A DNA stretch of 64,000 nt. Source: an uncultured Mesonia sp. Its GTDB lineage: Bacteria > Bacteroidota > Bacteroidia > Flavobacteriales > Flavobacteriaceae. Below are positions 1-7,471 of this stretch, one piece after another. The notes beneath the pieces are model-generated. The model was given only the letters and a program-made list of their open reading frames with translations. It did not search any database and had not been told where the DNA came from. The position numbers were made by a program, and so were the translations under genes. Numbering within the stretch: the stretch's first letter is position 1; each line of letters opens with the position of its first letter. The stretch is from the NCBI GenBank assembly GCA_947494545.1, contig CANLVH010000001.1, positions 186,001 through 250,000 on the forward strand, given 5' to 3'.

Positions 1-751
1 AAGACCTGCAGAACCTGTTGAGATTGGTGCAAGACATCCTATTTCTATTGTAAAAAACCAAATTACAGAAGTCTTCTCTAACATTGGTTTTGATGTTTCT
101 GAAGGGCCGGAGATGGAAGATGATTGGCATAATTTTACCGCGTTAAATTTACCGGAATACCATCCTGCCAGAGATATGCAAGACACGTTTTTTATACAAA
201 CCAATCCTGAAGAAATCTTGTTGAGAACACATACATCTAGCGTGCAGGTTAGGTATATGGAAAATAACCAGCCGCCTATTAGAACAATTTCTCCCGGTCG
301 TGTTTTTAGAAACGAAGCAATTTCTTCACGCTCGCATTGTATATTTCATCAAGTAGAAGGTTTGTATATAGACAAGAATGTAAGTTTTGCAGACTTAAAG
401 CAAACTTTGTTATATTTTACCAAACAGCTTTTCGGAAAATCAGAAATACGTTTGCGTCCTTCTTATTTTCCCTTTACGGAACCTAGCGCAGAAGTAGATA
501 TTTATTGGGGTTTAGAAACCGAAACAGATTACCGCATTACAAAAGGTACCGGTTGGTTAGAAATTATGGGCTGCGGAATGGTAGATCCTAATGTGCTAAG
601 AAATTGTAATATTGATCCTGAAGAATATTCCGGTTTTGCTTTTGGTATGGGCATAGAACGTATAGCAATGTTACTCTATCAAATTGGCGATATACGTATG
701 TTTTACGAAAACGATTTACGCTTTTTAAAACAGTTTAAGTCGGTTTTATAG
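1..751 (+). CDS. pheS: Phenylalanyl-tRNA synthetase alpha subunit, 5' truncated by window edge
   Basis: Charges tRNA-Phe with phenylalanine in the cytoplasm as the catalytic alpha chain of the alpha2beta2 enzyme. The frame is open from base 2, so about 249 C-terminal residues are visible; the internal ATG at 113 is not the start. The part before it ([13 protein letters not shown], then [13 protein letters not shown]) is typical of the N-terminal edge of the PheS catalytic core. Class II synthetase motif 2 is the [19 protein letters not shown] stretch, and motif 3 is [14 protein letters not shown] near the end. The N-terminal coiled-coil arm lies outside the window. pheT is not the next gene, so the two subunits are separated here. 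Confidence 0.97.
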   Translation, partial: RPAEPVEIGARHPISIVKNQITEVFSNIGFDVSEGPEMEDDWHNFTALNLPEYHPARDMQDTFFIQTNPEEILLRTHTSSVQVRYMENNQPPIRTISPGRVFRNEAISSRSHCIFHQVEGLYIDKNVSFADLKQTLLYFTKQLFGKSEIRLRPSYFPFTEPSAEVDIYWGLETETDYRITKGTGWLEIMGCGMVDPNVLRNCNIDPEEYSGFAFGMGIERIAMLLYQIGDIRMFYENDLRFLKQFKSVL

Positions 752-812
752 CGTGTAAAGCTAAGGTTTAAAGAAGTATTGCAAAATTTAACTATTATTA
801 AATGATTCCCTT

Positions 813-983
813 ATGAAAAAATATGTTTTTTTGGTTTTGCTTCTTATTGGTATAGCCGTAGTTATTTACCTTACTTTTGTTATTGCTATGATAAAGATTG
901 CCATTGGTAGCGTCTTTTTAGGTATAATGGCAATTGCAATACTTGCACTTTGGATAACTTGGAAGAAAAAAACACACGATTAA
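813..983 (+). CDS. Small two-helix membrane protein, 56 aa
   Basis: A short ORF with an ATG start that runs to a TAA 3 nt before the next gene. The product starts MKKYVFLVLLLIG and is almost entirely hydrophobic, with two likely membrane spans (about residues 4-26 and 29-49) and a basic tail ending WITWKKKTHD. The positive N-terminus and lysine-rich C-terminus suit a small inner-membrane hairpin protein. It sits between pheS and a conserved hypothetical gene in the same direction and is probably co-transcribed with them. I recognise no family; the call rests on composition, clean boundaries and operon position. Confidence 0.6.
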   Translation: MKKYVFLVLLLIGIAVVIYLTFVIAMIKIAIGSVFLGIMAIAILALWITWKKKTHD

Positions 984-986
984 ATC

Positions 987-1382
987 TTGAAAAAAGATAT
1001 TAACATACCGCTGGTAAAAAACGTATATATGGCTGCTGTACAAAGTTATAACCAAGACTTTAAAACGCACGATTGGCACGTTTACCTTATTAACGTAAAC
1101 AATTTTGCCTTAGAAACTGTTTTGGTTGTTTCTAAAGGTTATGATAAAAAAGATACCACTTCTGTTATGCGGCATAGTTTAAAAGTCTTACCGGCAAAAT
1201 CTTTTGCCAAGATAGAATTGCTGCAACCAGAAGTTTTAAAACTAAACAATTGGTTTTCTGTTTCCTTCTTTACGGAAGAAGGTATGTTGCACAAAGATTT
1301 TGTATTTAAGAAAAATACAATTTCAGAAAAGAAAATAGAAGTTTTGCCTTTAATGAAAGAAAAAGGCATTTTAGCCGATTAA
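987..1382 (+). CDS. Conserved hypothetical protein, 131 aa, in the pheS operon
   Basis: Soluble protein of unknown function, starting MKKDINIPLVKNVYMA. A TTG start at 987, three bases after the preceding stop, is favoured because the KKDINIP segment looks like the conserved start of this flavobacterial family; an ATG at 1029 would remove 14 residues. No signal peptide or membrane segment is visible. From memory, homologues sit next to pheS and are sometimes mislabelled as a PheS subunit; it has no synthetase motif. Its stop overlaps the stop of the convergent EamA gene by 3-4 nt. Confidence 0.75.
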   Translation: MKKDINIPLVKNVYMAAVQSYNQDFKTHDWHVYLINVNNFALETVLVVSKGYDKKDTTSVMRHSLKVLPAKSFAKIELLQPEVLKLNNWFSVSFFTEEGMLHKDFVFKKNTISEKKIEVLPLMKEKGILAD

Positions 1383-2284
1383 CCTTGCTTCTTTTTACGC
1401 TTAATTTTGTTTAAATTCATTACCACAATAGCCGTTAAGATTAAAATAATGCCTAGCCATTGGTAGATGTTAACGCGCTCTCCCAATAGAAAGTAGGCCA
1501 TGCTAACGGCGACCGGCAGCTCTATAGAAGTAATAATAGCTCCTAACCCAACATTTACTTTAGGCATTCCGGTGGTTAAAAACAAAGGTGGTAAAATTGT
1601 TCCAAAAAGCGCTAAAATTATTCCCCACTTATAAAAAACGCTAAAATCTATTCCTTCTATAAGGGTTGGTAACGCCAATATACTCACTATAATTAAAGCG
1701 CCTAAAAGCATTAACTTACTACGTTTTATAGAGGGTAAATGCAAAGCAACACTGTTAGAGGTATAAATAGTAACGGTATACGAGGTTGCGGCAAGTAGAC
1801 CAAAACCAATTCCGCGTAAGTCTACTTTTATATTTTCGAATAGGACATTAGTAGCTAAGAGCGTACCTATTATAACAATAAAAACCGCTAAAATTTTTAA
1901 TTTACCGGGACGTTGTTTGTTTAAAATAGAATCTGCCACCACGCCCATCCAAACGCTTTGCATAAGCAGGACGATACCAACAGAAACACTAATATATTGT
2001 ACCGCTAAATAATAAAAAGTACTGGTAAGCCCCAAAGAACTACCGGCTAACGCCAAATGGAGTATGTTTTTTTTGGTAGCTTTTTTTCTAGTAGCAACCG
2101 GTTTTTTCTTTCTAAATAAATCTAGGATAACCAAACCTAAAAATCCTAAAAATACTTGGGCAAAGGTTACTTCAAAAATGGTAAAACCTTCTTCATAGGC
2201 CATTTTTACAAAAGTTGTAAGCACACCATAACTAGAAGCACCAAAAGCTACAAGGATACCTCCTTTTAAAGCAGAATTTTTCAA
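1379..2284 (-). CDS. EamA/DMT-superfamily transporter
   Basis: Inner-membrane drug/metabolite-type permease of 301 residues. The sequence is a series of about ten hydrophobic helices in the two five-helix halves typical of EamA proteins. The start is KNSALKGGILVAFGASSYGV, and the second half contains the GTILPPLFLTTGM and ELPVAVSMAYFLLGE segments characteristic of the fold. The short basic tail (NKIKRKKKQG) should face the cytoplasm. The substrate cannot be told from sequence. It is monocistronic, converges on the pheS-side genes and is separated from gpsA by 61 nt. Confidence 0.9.
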   Translation of the reverse strand: MKNSALKGGILVAFGASSYGVLTTFVKMAYEEGFTIFEVTFAQVFLGFLGLVILDLFRKKKPVATRKKATKKNILHLALAGSSLGLTSTFYYLAVQYISVSVGIVLLMQSVWMGVVADSILNKQRPGKLKILAVFIVIIGTLLATNVLFENIKVDLRGIGFGLLAATSYTVTIYTSNSVALHLPSIKRSKLMLLGALIIVSILALPTLIEGIDFSVFYKWGIILALFGTILPPLFLTTGMPKVNVGLGAIITSIELPVAVSMAYFLLGERVNIYQWLGIILILTAIVVMNLNKIKRKKKQG

Positions 2285-2345
2285 AATTTTGAGATGTTTT
2301 TAAGAGGCTGCAAGATGCATATTTCAGCGGAGAAATTCCGTAAAC

Positions 2346-3347
2346 TTAATCTAATTTTTCTACCAATTTAAGAAATACCTTTTTCGGATTTTTATTCTCG
2401 TATAAAATTGCATAAACTGCGTTAATTATTGGTGTTTTGGCTTTCTTTTTTCTGGCTTTATTAATTTTATAAGCACTTTTGGTAGCATAATAACCTTCGG
2501 CCACCATGCTCATTTCCATCTGTGCGCTTTTTACAGTATATCCTTTACCAATCATATTGCCAAACATTCTATTACGACTAAATACCGAGTAACCGGTTAC
2601 CAGTAAATCTCCCAAATAAGCAGAATCGTTTATGTTTCGCTTCATTTTATAGGTCTTTTTGATAAAGCGTTTCATTTCTCTTATGGCATTACTCATTAAA
2701 ACACTCTGAAAATTATCGCCATAACCCAACCCGTGCGCTATTCCGGCTGCAATTGCATAAATATTTTTAAGCATTGCAGCATACTCGGTGCCAATTACAT
2801 CTTCGCTGGTTTTACAATTTATATAAGAACTGCTAAGGTATTTTACCAAAAAATTGGCGTTTTCTTCCTTTGCGCAAGCAATGGTAATATAAGAAAGTCG
2901 CTCTAAAGCAACTTCTTCTGCGTGACAAGGTCCGGTAATAACACCAATATTTTCGAAAGGTATGTCGTAAAACTTATTAAAATGATCGCCAACTATTAGT
3001 CCGCTCTCCGGCACAATTCCCTTAATGGCACTAAAAATTATTTTATCTTTTAACGGTAATTCTAATTTGTCTAGCTCGCTTTTTAAAAAAGCAGAAGGTA
3101 TTGCAAAAATAATATAATCTGCATATTCTACCGCCACGTTAATATTGGTAGTGAGTTTTAATTGCTTGGTGTCAAAAGCCACAGAGCTAAGATAATTGGG
3201 GTTGTGGTCTTCTTGTTGTATATGTTTTACGGCATTTTCGTTACGCATATACCAGGCAAGTTCAGAGAGGTTTTCGGTTAGCATTTTCACAATGGCCGTA
3301 GCCCAACTACCGCCACCAATTACTGCAAATTTTGGCTCTTTTTCCAT
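2346..3347 (-). CDS. gpsA: NAD(P)H-dependent glycerol-3-phosphate dehydrogenase
   Basis: Reduces dihydroxyacetone phosphate to sn-glycerol-3-phosphate for phospholipid synthesis in the cytoplasm. The 333 residues match the usual GpsA length. The N-terminal Rossmann motif is VIGGGSWATAI, the central segments SAIKGI and GPCHAEEVA are conserved family blocks, and KNIYAIAAGIAHGLGYGDN carries the substrate-binding lysine and asparagine. A TAnnTTTG box lies 20 nt upstream of the ATG, so the gene has its own promoter. Confidence 0.96.
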   Translation of the reverse strand: MEKEPKFAVIGGGSWATAIVKMLTENLSELAWYMRNENAVKHIQQEDHNPNYLSSVAFDTKQLKLTTNINVAVEYADYIIFAIPSAFLKSELDKLELPLKDKIIFSAIKGIVPESGLIVGDHFNKFYDIPFENIGVITGPCHAEEVALERLSYITIACAKEENANFLVKYLSSSYINCKTSEDVIGTEYAAMLKNIYAIAAGIAHGLGYGDNFQSVLMSNAIREMKRFIKKTYKMKRNINDSAYLGDLLVTGYSVFSRNRMFGNMIGKGYTVKSAQMEMSMVAEGYYATKSAYKINKARKKKAKTPIINAVYAILYENKNPKKVFLKLVEKLD

Positions 3348-3366
3348 ACAAAAATCGTTTTCCTTT

Positions 3367-3374
3367 CAAAATTA
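3367..3374 (-). promoter_or_regulatory. Bacteroidota -7 box for gpsA
   Basis: Reads TAATTTTG on the minus strand, a match to TAnnTTTG, ending 20 nt before the gpsA ATG. No clear -33 TTG was found. Confidence 0.5.
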
Positions 3375-3500
3375 CATAAAATTCATGCATAGGCGCTTAC
3401 CATGCTAAGAAAGTTTAACAGTGTTTTATGGCGTTTACACACAATTTAGAAACATCGCTCGCGTTATTAAAGTATAATTTTGGTTGGTTATTTAAGTAAA

Positions 3501-3538
3501 GTCGTTCGTTTTTCTTTAAGGAGGCGAACGGCTTTTTT
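3501..3538. terminator. Hairpin between gpsA and nadD
   Basis: GTCGTTCG (3501-3508) pairs with CGAACGGC (3525-3532), with one G-U pair, and is followed on the plus strand by TTTTTTAT. It lies directly behind the nadD stop, so it probably ends the yicC-gmk-nadD transcript, although the better T-run is on the plus strand. It may act in both directions. Confidence 0.6.
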
Positions 3539-3540
3539 AT

Positions 3541-4125
3541 TTACTTATAAAAGTTCATTTCGTCTATATATTGCCATACTCTTTCAGACAGTAAAGGTTT
3601 AATATTTTTCCCTTCTTTTATGGCTTTACGGATAAAACTTGAGGAAATTTCCATAATGGGCGCATCTATATGCTTTATTTTTTCGTGATCGTAGAGTTTG
3701 GTTTTTGGACTTTTATCTGTTATTCTTGGATACACGTAAATTTGATGCCGCTCCAAAATAACTTCGTGGTTTTTCCATTTATGGAAACTTTTAAGATTGT
3801 CTTCTCCAATAAGCAACGCAAAATCTTTATCGGGGTATTTTTCCTCTAAGTGCGCTAAAGTGTTTACGGTATAATTTGGTTGCGGAAGGTTAAACTCTAT
3901 ATTACTCGGTTTAAGGTTAAAATAGTTTTCTGTGGCCCGAAATACCATTTCTAAACGGTGGTAATCTTCTAAGAGAGATTTCTTCTTTTTAAACGGATTA
4001 TGCGGCGTTACCACAAGCCACACCTCATCAAGCTCACTAAATTCTACCAAATGATTGGCAATAACCAAATGCCCAATATGAATTGGGTTAAAAGTGCCAA
4101 AATATAGTCCGATTTTCTTTCTCAC
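3541..4125 (-). CDS. nadD: Nicotinate-nucleotide adenylyltransferase
   Basis: Transfers AMP from ATP to nicotinate mononucleotide to make deamido-NAD in NAD biosynthesis. The 194-residue product has the nucleotidyltransferase signature GTFNPIHIGH at its N-terminus and the C-terminal ISSSFIRKAI motif that binds ATP phosphates. The start is GTG, overlapping the gmk stop as TAGTG, which implies translational coupling. It is the last gene of the yicC-gmk-nadD operon. Confidence 0.96.
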   Translation of the reverse strand: MRKKIGLYFGTFNPIHIGHLVIANHLVEFSELDEVWLVVTPHNPFKKKKSLLEDYHRLEMVFRATENYFNLKPSNIEFNLPQPNYTVNTLAHLEEKYPDKDFALLIGEDNLKSFHKWKNHEVILERHQIYVYPRITDKSPKTKLYDHEKIKHIDAPIMEISSSFIRKAIKEGKNIKPLLSERVWQYIDEMNFYK

Positions 4126-4703
4126 TACAATTGATTTTGAGTAAATTCTTTCACCAATTTATACGATTCTTCTAAAGCTTCCTGAAGATTATTATTAACA
4201 ATAATAAAATCAAATTGTGGCGCGGTTGCCATTTCAATAGAGGCTTTGGCTACGCGCATATTTATACGGTCTTCTGTTTCTGTTTTTCGTTTTTTAAGCC
4301 TGATTTTTAATTCTTCTATGCTGGGCGGTTCTACAAAAACAGCAAGGGTTCTTTCTGGGTAAATGCGTTTTATGTCTAGACCACCAACTACATCAATATC
4401 AAAAACAACATGTTTGCCTTTTGCCCAGATGCGTTCTACTTCTTGTTTTAACGTTCCGTAAAAATTATCGCGATAAACTTCTTCCCATTCTAAAAAATCG
4501 TCGTCTTTTATATGTTGCTTAAACTCGCTTAAAGACATAAAGTAATAATCTTTGCCGTCTTCTTCGCCCTCGCGTGGTTCTCTGGAAGTAGCCGAAATAG
4601 AAAAGTCTAAATTGAGCTCTTTTTGTTTTAATAAATGTTGAACGATGGTGGTTTTTCCGGAGCCTGAGGGGGCCGAAAATACAATTAGTTTGCCTTCTAT
4701 CAT
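4125..4703 (-). CDS. gmk: Guanylate kinase
   Basis: Phosphorylates GMP to GDP using ATP. The 192 residues start with the P-loop FSAPSGSGKTT. They also contain the GMP-binding region (SREPREGEEDGKDYYF) and the HVVFDIDVVGG strand, in family order. Middle gene of a three-gene operon: the ATG overlaps the yicC stop (TAATG) and the stop overlaps the nadD GTG. This order is common in Bacteroidota. Confidence 0.97.
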   Translation of the reverse strand: MIEGKLIVFSAPSGSGKTTIVQHLLKQKELNLDFSISATSREPREGEEDGKDYYFMSLSEFKQHIKDDDFLEWEEVYRDNFYGTLKQEVERIWAKGKHVVFDIDVVGGLDIKRIYPERTLAVFVEPPSIEELKIRLKKRKTETEDRINMRVAKASIEMATAPQFDFIIVNNNLQEALEESYKLVKEFTQNQL

Positions 4704-5575
4704 TAGAGTACGTTTAGGAGTTGCTCTTTAATTTTTTCTAATTCGTCTTTCATCTGCACTACCAATTTTTGCATTGGAGCGTGGTTAGATTTGCTGCCAA
4801 TAGTATTTATTTCTCTACCTATTTCTTGCCCTATAAAACCAAGTTTTTTACCATTACTGTCGGAAGAATGCAGGCTTTCTAGAAAGTAGTTTAGGTGATT
4901 GTCTAAGCGGGTTTTTTCTTCTGTAATATCATATTTTTCTATATAATATACCAATTCTTGCTCAAAACGATTTTCGTCTACTTTTTCGTTTAAATCGCTT
5001 ATGGCTTTTGATAAACGTTCTTTTACCGCATCTATCCTATCAGCATCAATACTAATTACTTTTTTTAAAAGCTCTTGAAGGTTTTCTATACGTAAAATAA
5101 AATCTTTTTCTAAGGCTTTACCTTCGTCTAAACGGTATTGGTTTATAGCCTTTAAAGCTTCTTCTAAACTTTTTTCTATGCTATAAAACTCGTCTTGGTT
5201 AATGCTTTCTTTCTCGGTTTTTAAAGCATCCGGTAATTTCATGGCAATTTCTAACAACTTGGCGTCAGAAGATGAGCCTACTCCGCTTAATTTTAAGTCT
5301 CTAAATTGCTGAATATAATTGCTAACCACCGGTGCGTTTACAATTGTAGAAGTATTTTCTCCAATTAACTCTGTGTTTAAAGAGAAATCTACTTTGCCGC
5401 GCTCTAGACTTTTGGCAATACTGTTTCTAAATGCTAATTCTTTTTCTCTGTATTGCGATGGCATTCTCGCGTTTACATCTAGGTTTTTACTATTTAAAGA
5501 TTTAATTTCTATAGTTATTTTTTTACCGGAAAGCTCTAAACTGCTTTTCCCAAAACCGGTCATCGACTTGATCAT
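4703..5575 (-). CDS. YicC/YloC family endoribonuclease
   Basis: First gene of the yicC-gmk-nadD operon; 290 residues. Starts MIKSMTGFGK, where SMTGFGK is the hallmark of the family. The conserved C-terminus is present (FIGQEIGREINTIGSKSNH). Family members are RNA endonucleases linked to stress and RNA turnover. Translation may start at the first ATG, or at the second four codons in. A TACCTTTG promoter box lies 21 nt upstream. Confidence 0.93.
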   Translation of the reverse strand: MIKSMTGFGKSSLELSGKKITIEIKSLNSKNLDVNARMPSQYREKELAFRNSIAKSLERGKVDFSLNTELIGENTSTIVNAPVVSNYIQQFRDLKLSGVGSSSDAKLLEIAMKLPDALKTEKESINQDEFYSIEKSLEEALKAINQYRLDEGKALEKDFILRIENLQELLKKVISIDADRIDAVKERLSKAISDLNEKVDENRFEQELVYYIEKYDITEEKTRLDNHLNYFLESLHSSDSNGKKLGFIGQEIGREINTIGSKSNHAPMQKLVVQMKDELEKIKEQLLNVL

Positions 5576-5596
5576 AGGCCTAATTTAAAAGTTGTG

Positions 5597-5604
5597 CAAA
5601 GGTA
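5597..5604 (-). promoter_or_regulatory. -7 box for the yicC-gmk-nadD operon
   Basis: Minus-strand TACCTTTG, a TAnnTTTG match, 21 nt before the yicC start. It is in the divergent gap between yicC and the thioesterase gene. Confidence 0.5.
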
Positions 5605-5710
5605 ATAAAAACAATGTTTGCAGCGCGTAATTTAGATGGTCTACGTTAAAATTGCCTTATTTGTTATGCGTGCATACTATATTTTAGTAATTTTAAACAA
5701 AAAAATAGAA

Positions 5711-6202
5711 ATGTATACAAAGCAATTTGAAATTAGATGGAGTGACATAGACGCCAATAGACATTTAGCAAATTCTGCTTATATGAATTTTATGAGCCAT
5801 ACTAGAATGAGTTATTTAATAGAAAATGGCTTAGGTCAAAACGATTTGGCAAAACATAATATTGGTCCGGTGGTTTTTTATGAGCACATCTATTATTTTA
5901 AAGAAGTTTTCTCTAACGAGCCCGTTACGGTTACGCTACAATTAAAAGGTCTCTCAGAAGATGGTAAATATTTTGAATTTATACATGATATTTACAACAA
6001 AGACGGCAAACATTCTGCGCAATGCGAAATGATGGGCGCGTGGATAGACTTAAAACAACGAAAAGTAACTGCACTTCCCGAAAGTATGCTGCAAAGCTTA
6101 AACAACTTAGAAAAAACCGATGATTTTAGGGTTTTAACCAAAGAAGATACGCGCAAATATGGTAGAATGCCAAAAGATAAGCCTTCTTTAAAGATAGAGT
6201 AA
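5711..6202 (+). CDS. Hotdog-fold acyl-CoA thioesterase
   Basis: Predicted cytoplasmic thioesterase of the 4-hydroxybenzoyl-CoA thioesterase group, 163 residues. The ATG at 5711 is preferred because the family begins directly with the strand YTKQFEIRWSDIDANRHLAN. That stretch contains the catalytic aspartate region (WSDIDANRH) and is followed by the central helix (YMNFMSHTRMSYLIENG). An in-frame ATG at 5636 adds 25 unrelated residues and is probably not used. It is divergent from yicC and converges on the ArsC-like gene with a shared terminator. The acyl substrate is unknown. Confidence 0.85.
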   Translation: MYTKQFEIRWSDIDANRHLANSAYMNFMSHTRMSYLIENGLGQNDLAKHNIGPVVFYEHIYYFKEVFSNEPVTVTLQLKGLSEDGKYFEFIHDIYNKDGKHSAQCEMMGAWIDLKQRKVTALPESMLQSLNNLEKTDDFRVLTKEDTRKYGRMPKDKPSLKIE

Positions 6203-6208
6203 AGAAAT

Positions 6209-6559
6209 TTAAAACTGTTGCGCTTGCAATTGCGCAACAGTTTTTTTGCTATTACCAATAAAAATTTCTTGCTCGCTTACAATTACCGGCCTTTTTAGAA
6301 AAGTATAATGCTCTAAAATAAGCGCTTTAAAATCTTCTTCCTGCAGATTTTCTGCTTTTAAATTGCGTTCTCTATATAATCTCGCGCGTTTGTTAAACAA
6401 AGCTTCATAACTTCCGCGAAGTTGTTTTAGATGCTCAAGTTCTTTTGTGCAAATGTTTTCTTTTTTTAAATCTTGTTTAGGGAAACTCTCCGGTAATTCT
6501 ATTTCTTTAAATATTCTTTTGCAGGTATCGCAAGTAGAGAGGTAATATGCTTTTTTCAT
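6209..6559 (-). CDS. ArsC/Spx-like thioredoxin-fold protein
   Basis: A 116-residue protein of the arsenate reductase (ArsC)/Spx family, thioredoxin-fold. The N-terminus has strand-CxxC (YYLSTCDTCKRIFKE), and the C-terminus has the conserved TFLKRPVIVSEQEIFIG segment with the family's RP dipeptide. The CxxC pair resembles Spx or YffB more than classical ArsC, so arsenate reduction is not assured and a redox or regulatory role is possible. The last codons form one arm of a transcription terminator. Confidence 0.85.
   Translation of the reverse strand: MKKAYYLSTCDTCKRIFKEIELPESFPKQDLKKENICTKELEHLKQLRGSYEALFNKRARLYRERNLKAENLQEEDFKALILEHYTFLKRPVIVSEQEIFIGNSKKTVAQLQAQQF
6211..6247. terminator. Bidirectional terminator overlapping the arsC-like 3' end
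   Basis: AAAACTGTTGCGC (6211-6223) and GCGCAACAGTTTT (6232-6244) form a perfect 13-bp stem with an 8-nt loop, followed on the plus strand by more T residues. It ends the thioesterase transcript on the plus strand. On the minus strand it includes the final codons of the ArsC-like gene. Confidence 0.85.
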
Positions 6560-6580
6560 GGGTAAGGTTTCTAATTTATT

Positions 6581-7378
6581 TTAATAAGCCAACCACTGTT
6601 GTACTTGACTTTTTTGAAAACGCAGCTTTAAGCTACCTTCTGCGTAACTGGCTGCTTCGTAAGGATGATATAATAACAAAACTTCCTCTTCCGTAAAGCC
6701 TATATTTTGCGGAAGTTTAAATTGATTGTCGTCAAATAAAAAACCGGTAGCGTTAATTGGTCGTTCTTTACCAATATTATATTCTTGCCTGAATTTTTCT
6801 TCAGCATATTTACGGAAAGCATCTAAATTTGTAAACAAGTCTTCTTTAGTTAGAAGTTTCCCATTTTTTCTATCAAAATTTAAATAATTAGTAGCGCCAT
6901 AACCGTGTGCTCCGCCGGTAAAAATATAAAAGTTGGTTGTAAAAGAAATTAGCTCCGAGGTTTCTGCCAAAAGACTTTGCTCCATTTCTAATTCATAACC
7001 AATATTGCCTGCATCAAATTCGGTTTTAAACCGAAGAAAATCTTCAATAAAATACGCTACAGCTTTTTTTAGGTCAGAATTATTCAAATCCATTTGCATA
7101 TTTGCATCTACAATAGCAACCAAATGTCTTTTTAAGGCCTGGTTTATAGCATCTGCTTGCGCATAACCGTCCTTCACTTCTACGTACGCAATACGAATTT
7201 CTGGACATTTTTCGTCTTTACAAACTGCAAAATCTTTAGCAGATAAATTTTTAGGAACTAAACTAAAATTCTGTTCTTCTTTGGTCTGATGTTGGGGTTC
7301 AGACTTTGTTTTTGGTTCTTCTTTACAACTCCAAAAAACGGCAAAAAGTAAAAGTAAAATGCTGATTTTTTTAATCAT
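6581..7378 (-). CDS. DUF3298/RsiV-like lipoprotein
   Basis: Predicted lipoprotein of 265 residues. The start at 7378 is chosen because it gives a lipoprotein signal directly: MIKKISILLLLFAVFWSC, with cysteine at position 18; the longer ORF to 7432 would bury it. After a low-complexity linker come conserved features of the DUF4163/DUF3298 pair: the ISFTTNFYIFTGGAHGYGAT block, the DLFTNLDAFRKYAEE block, and VLLLYHPYEAASYAEG near the C-terminus. These domains occur in RsiV-type proteins; in Bacteroidota the free lipoprotein form has no assigned role. It is divergent from the cystathionine gamma-synthase gene. Confidence 0.8.
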   Translation of the reverse strand: MIKKISILLLLFAVFWSCKEEPKTKSEPQHQTKEEQNFSLVPKNLSAKDFAVCKDEKCPEIRIAYVEVKDGYAQADAINQALKRHLVAIVDANMQMDLNNSDLKKAVAYFIEDFLRFKTEFDAGNIGYELEMEQSLLAETSELISFTTNFYIFTGGAHGYGATNYLNFDRKNGKLLTKEDLFTNLDAFRKYAEEKFRQEYNIGKERPINATGFLFDDNQFKLPQNIGFTEEEVLLLYHPYEAASYAEGSLKLRFQKSQVQQWLAY

Positions 7379-7416
7379 AGTAGGGTGTGTTAAACATCGT
7401 TTAAAGATAAAGGGTA

Positions 7417-7449
7417 TTTTGTTTTTGCACAATGGGAATGCTACATTTG
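7417..7449 (+). promoter_or_regulatory. Promoter of the cystathionine gamma-synthase gene
   Basis: A -33 element TTTTG (7417-7421) and a -7 element TACATTTG (7442-7449) are separated by 20 nt, a good fit to the Bacteroidota sigma-A promoter. The ATG is 22 nt beyond the -7 box. Confidence 0.65.
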
Positions 7450-7471
7450 TTTAAACAGGATTTTTTCTATT

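Noticed and set aside
5636..5710. 25-residue N-terminal extension of the thioesterase
   Set aside because: The added residues are unrelated to the hotdog fold, and the ATG at 5711 begins exactly where the family does.
7380..7471. Possible SAM riboswitch before the cystathionine gamma-synthase gene
   Set aside because: The stretch between the promoter box and the ATG is about 20 nt, too short for any known SAM riboswitch, and shows no helices.
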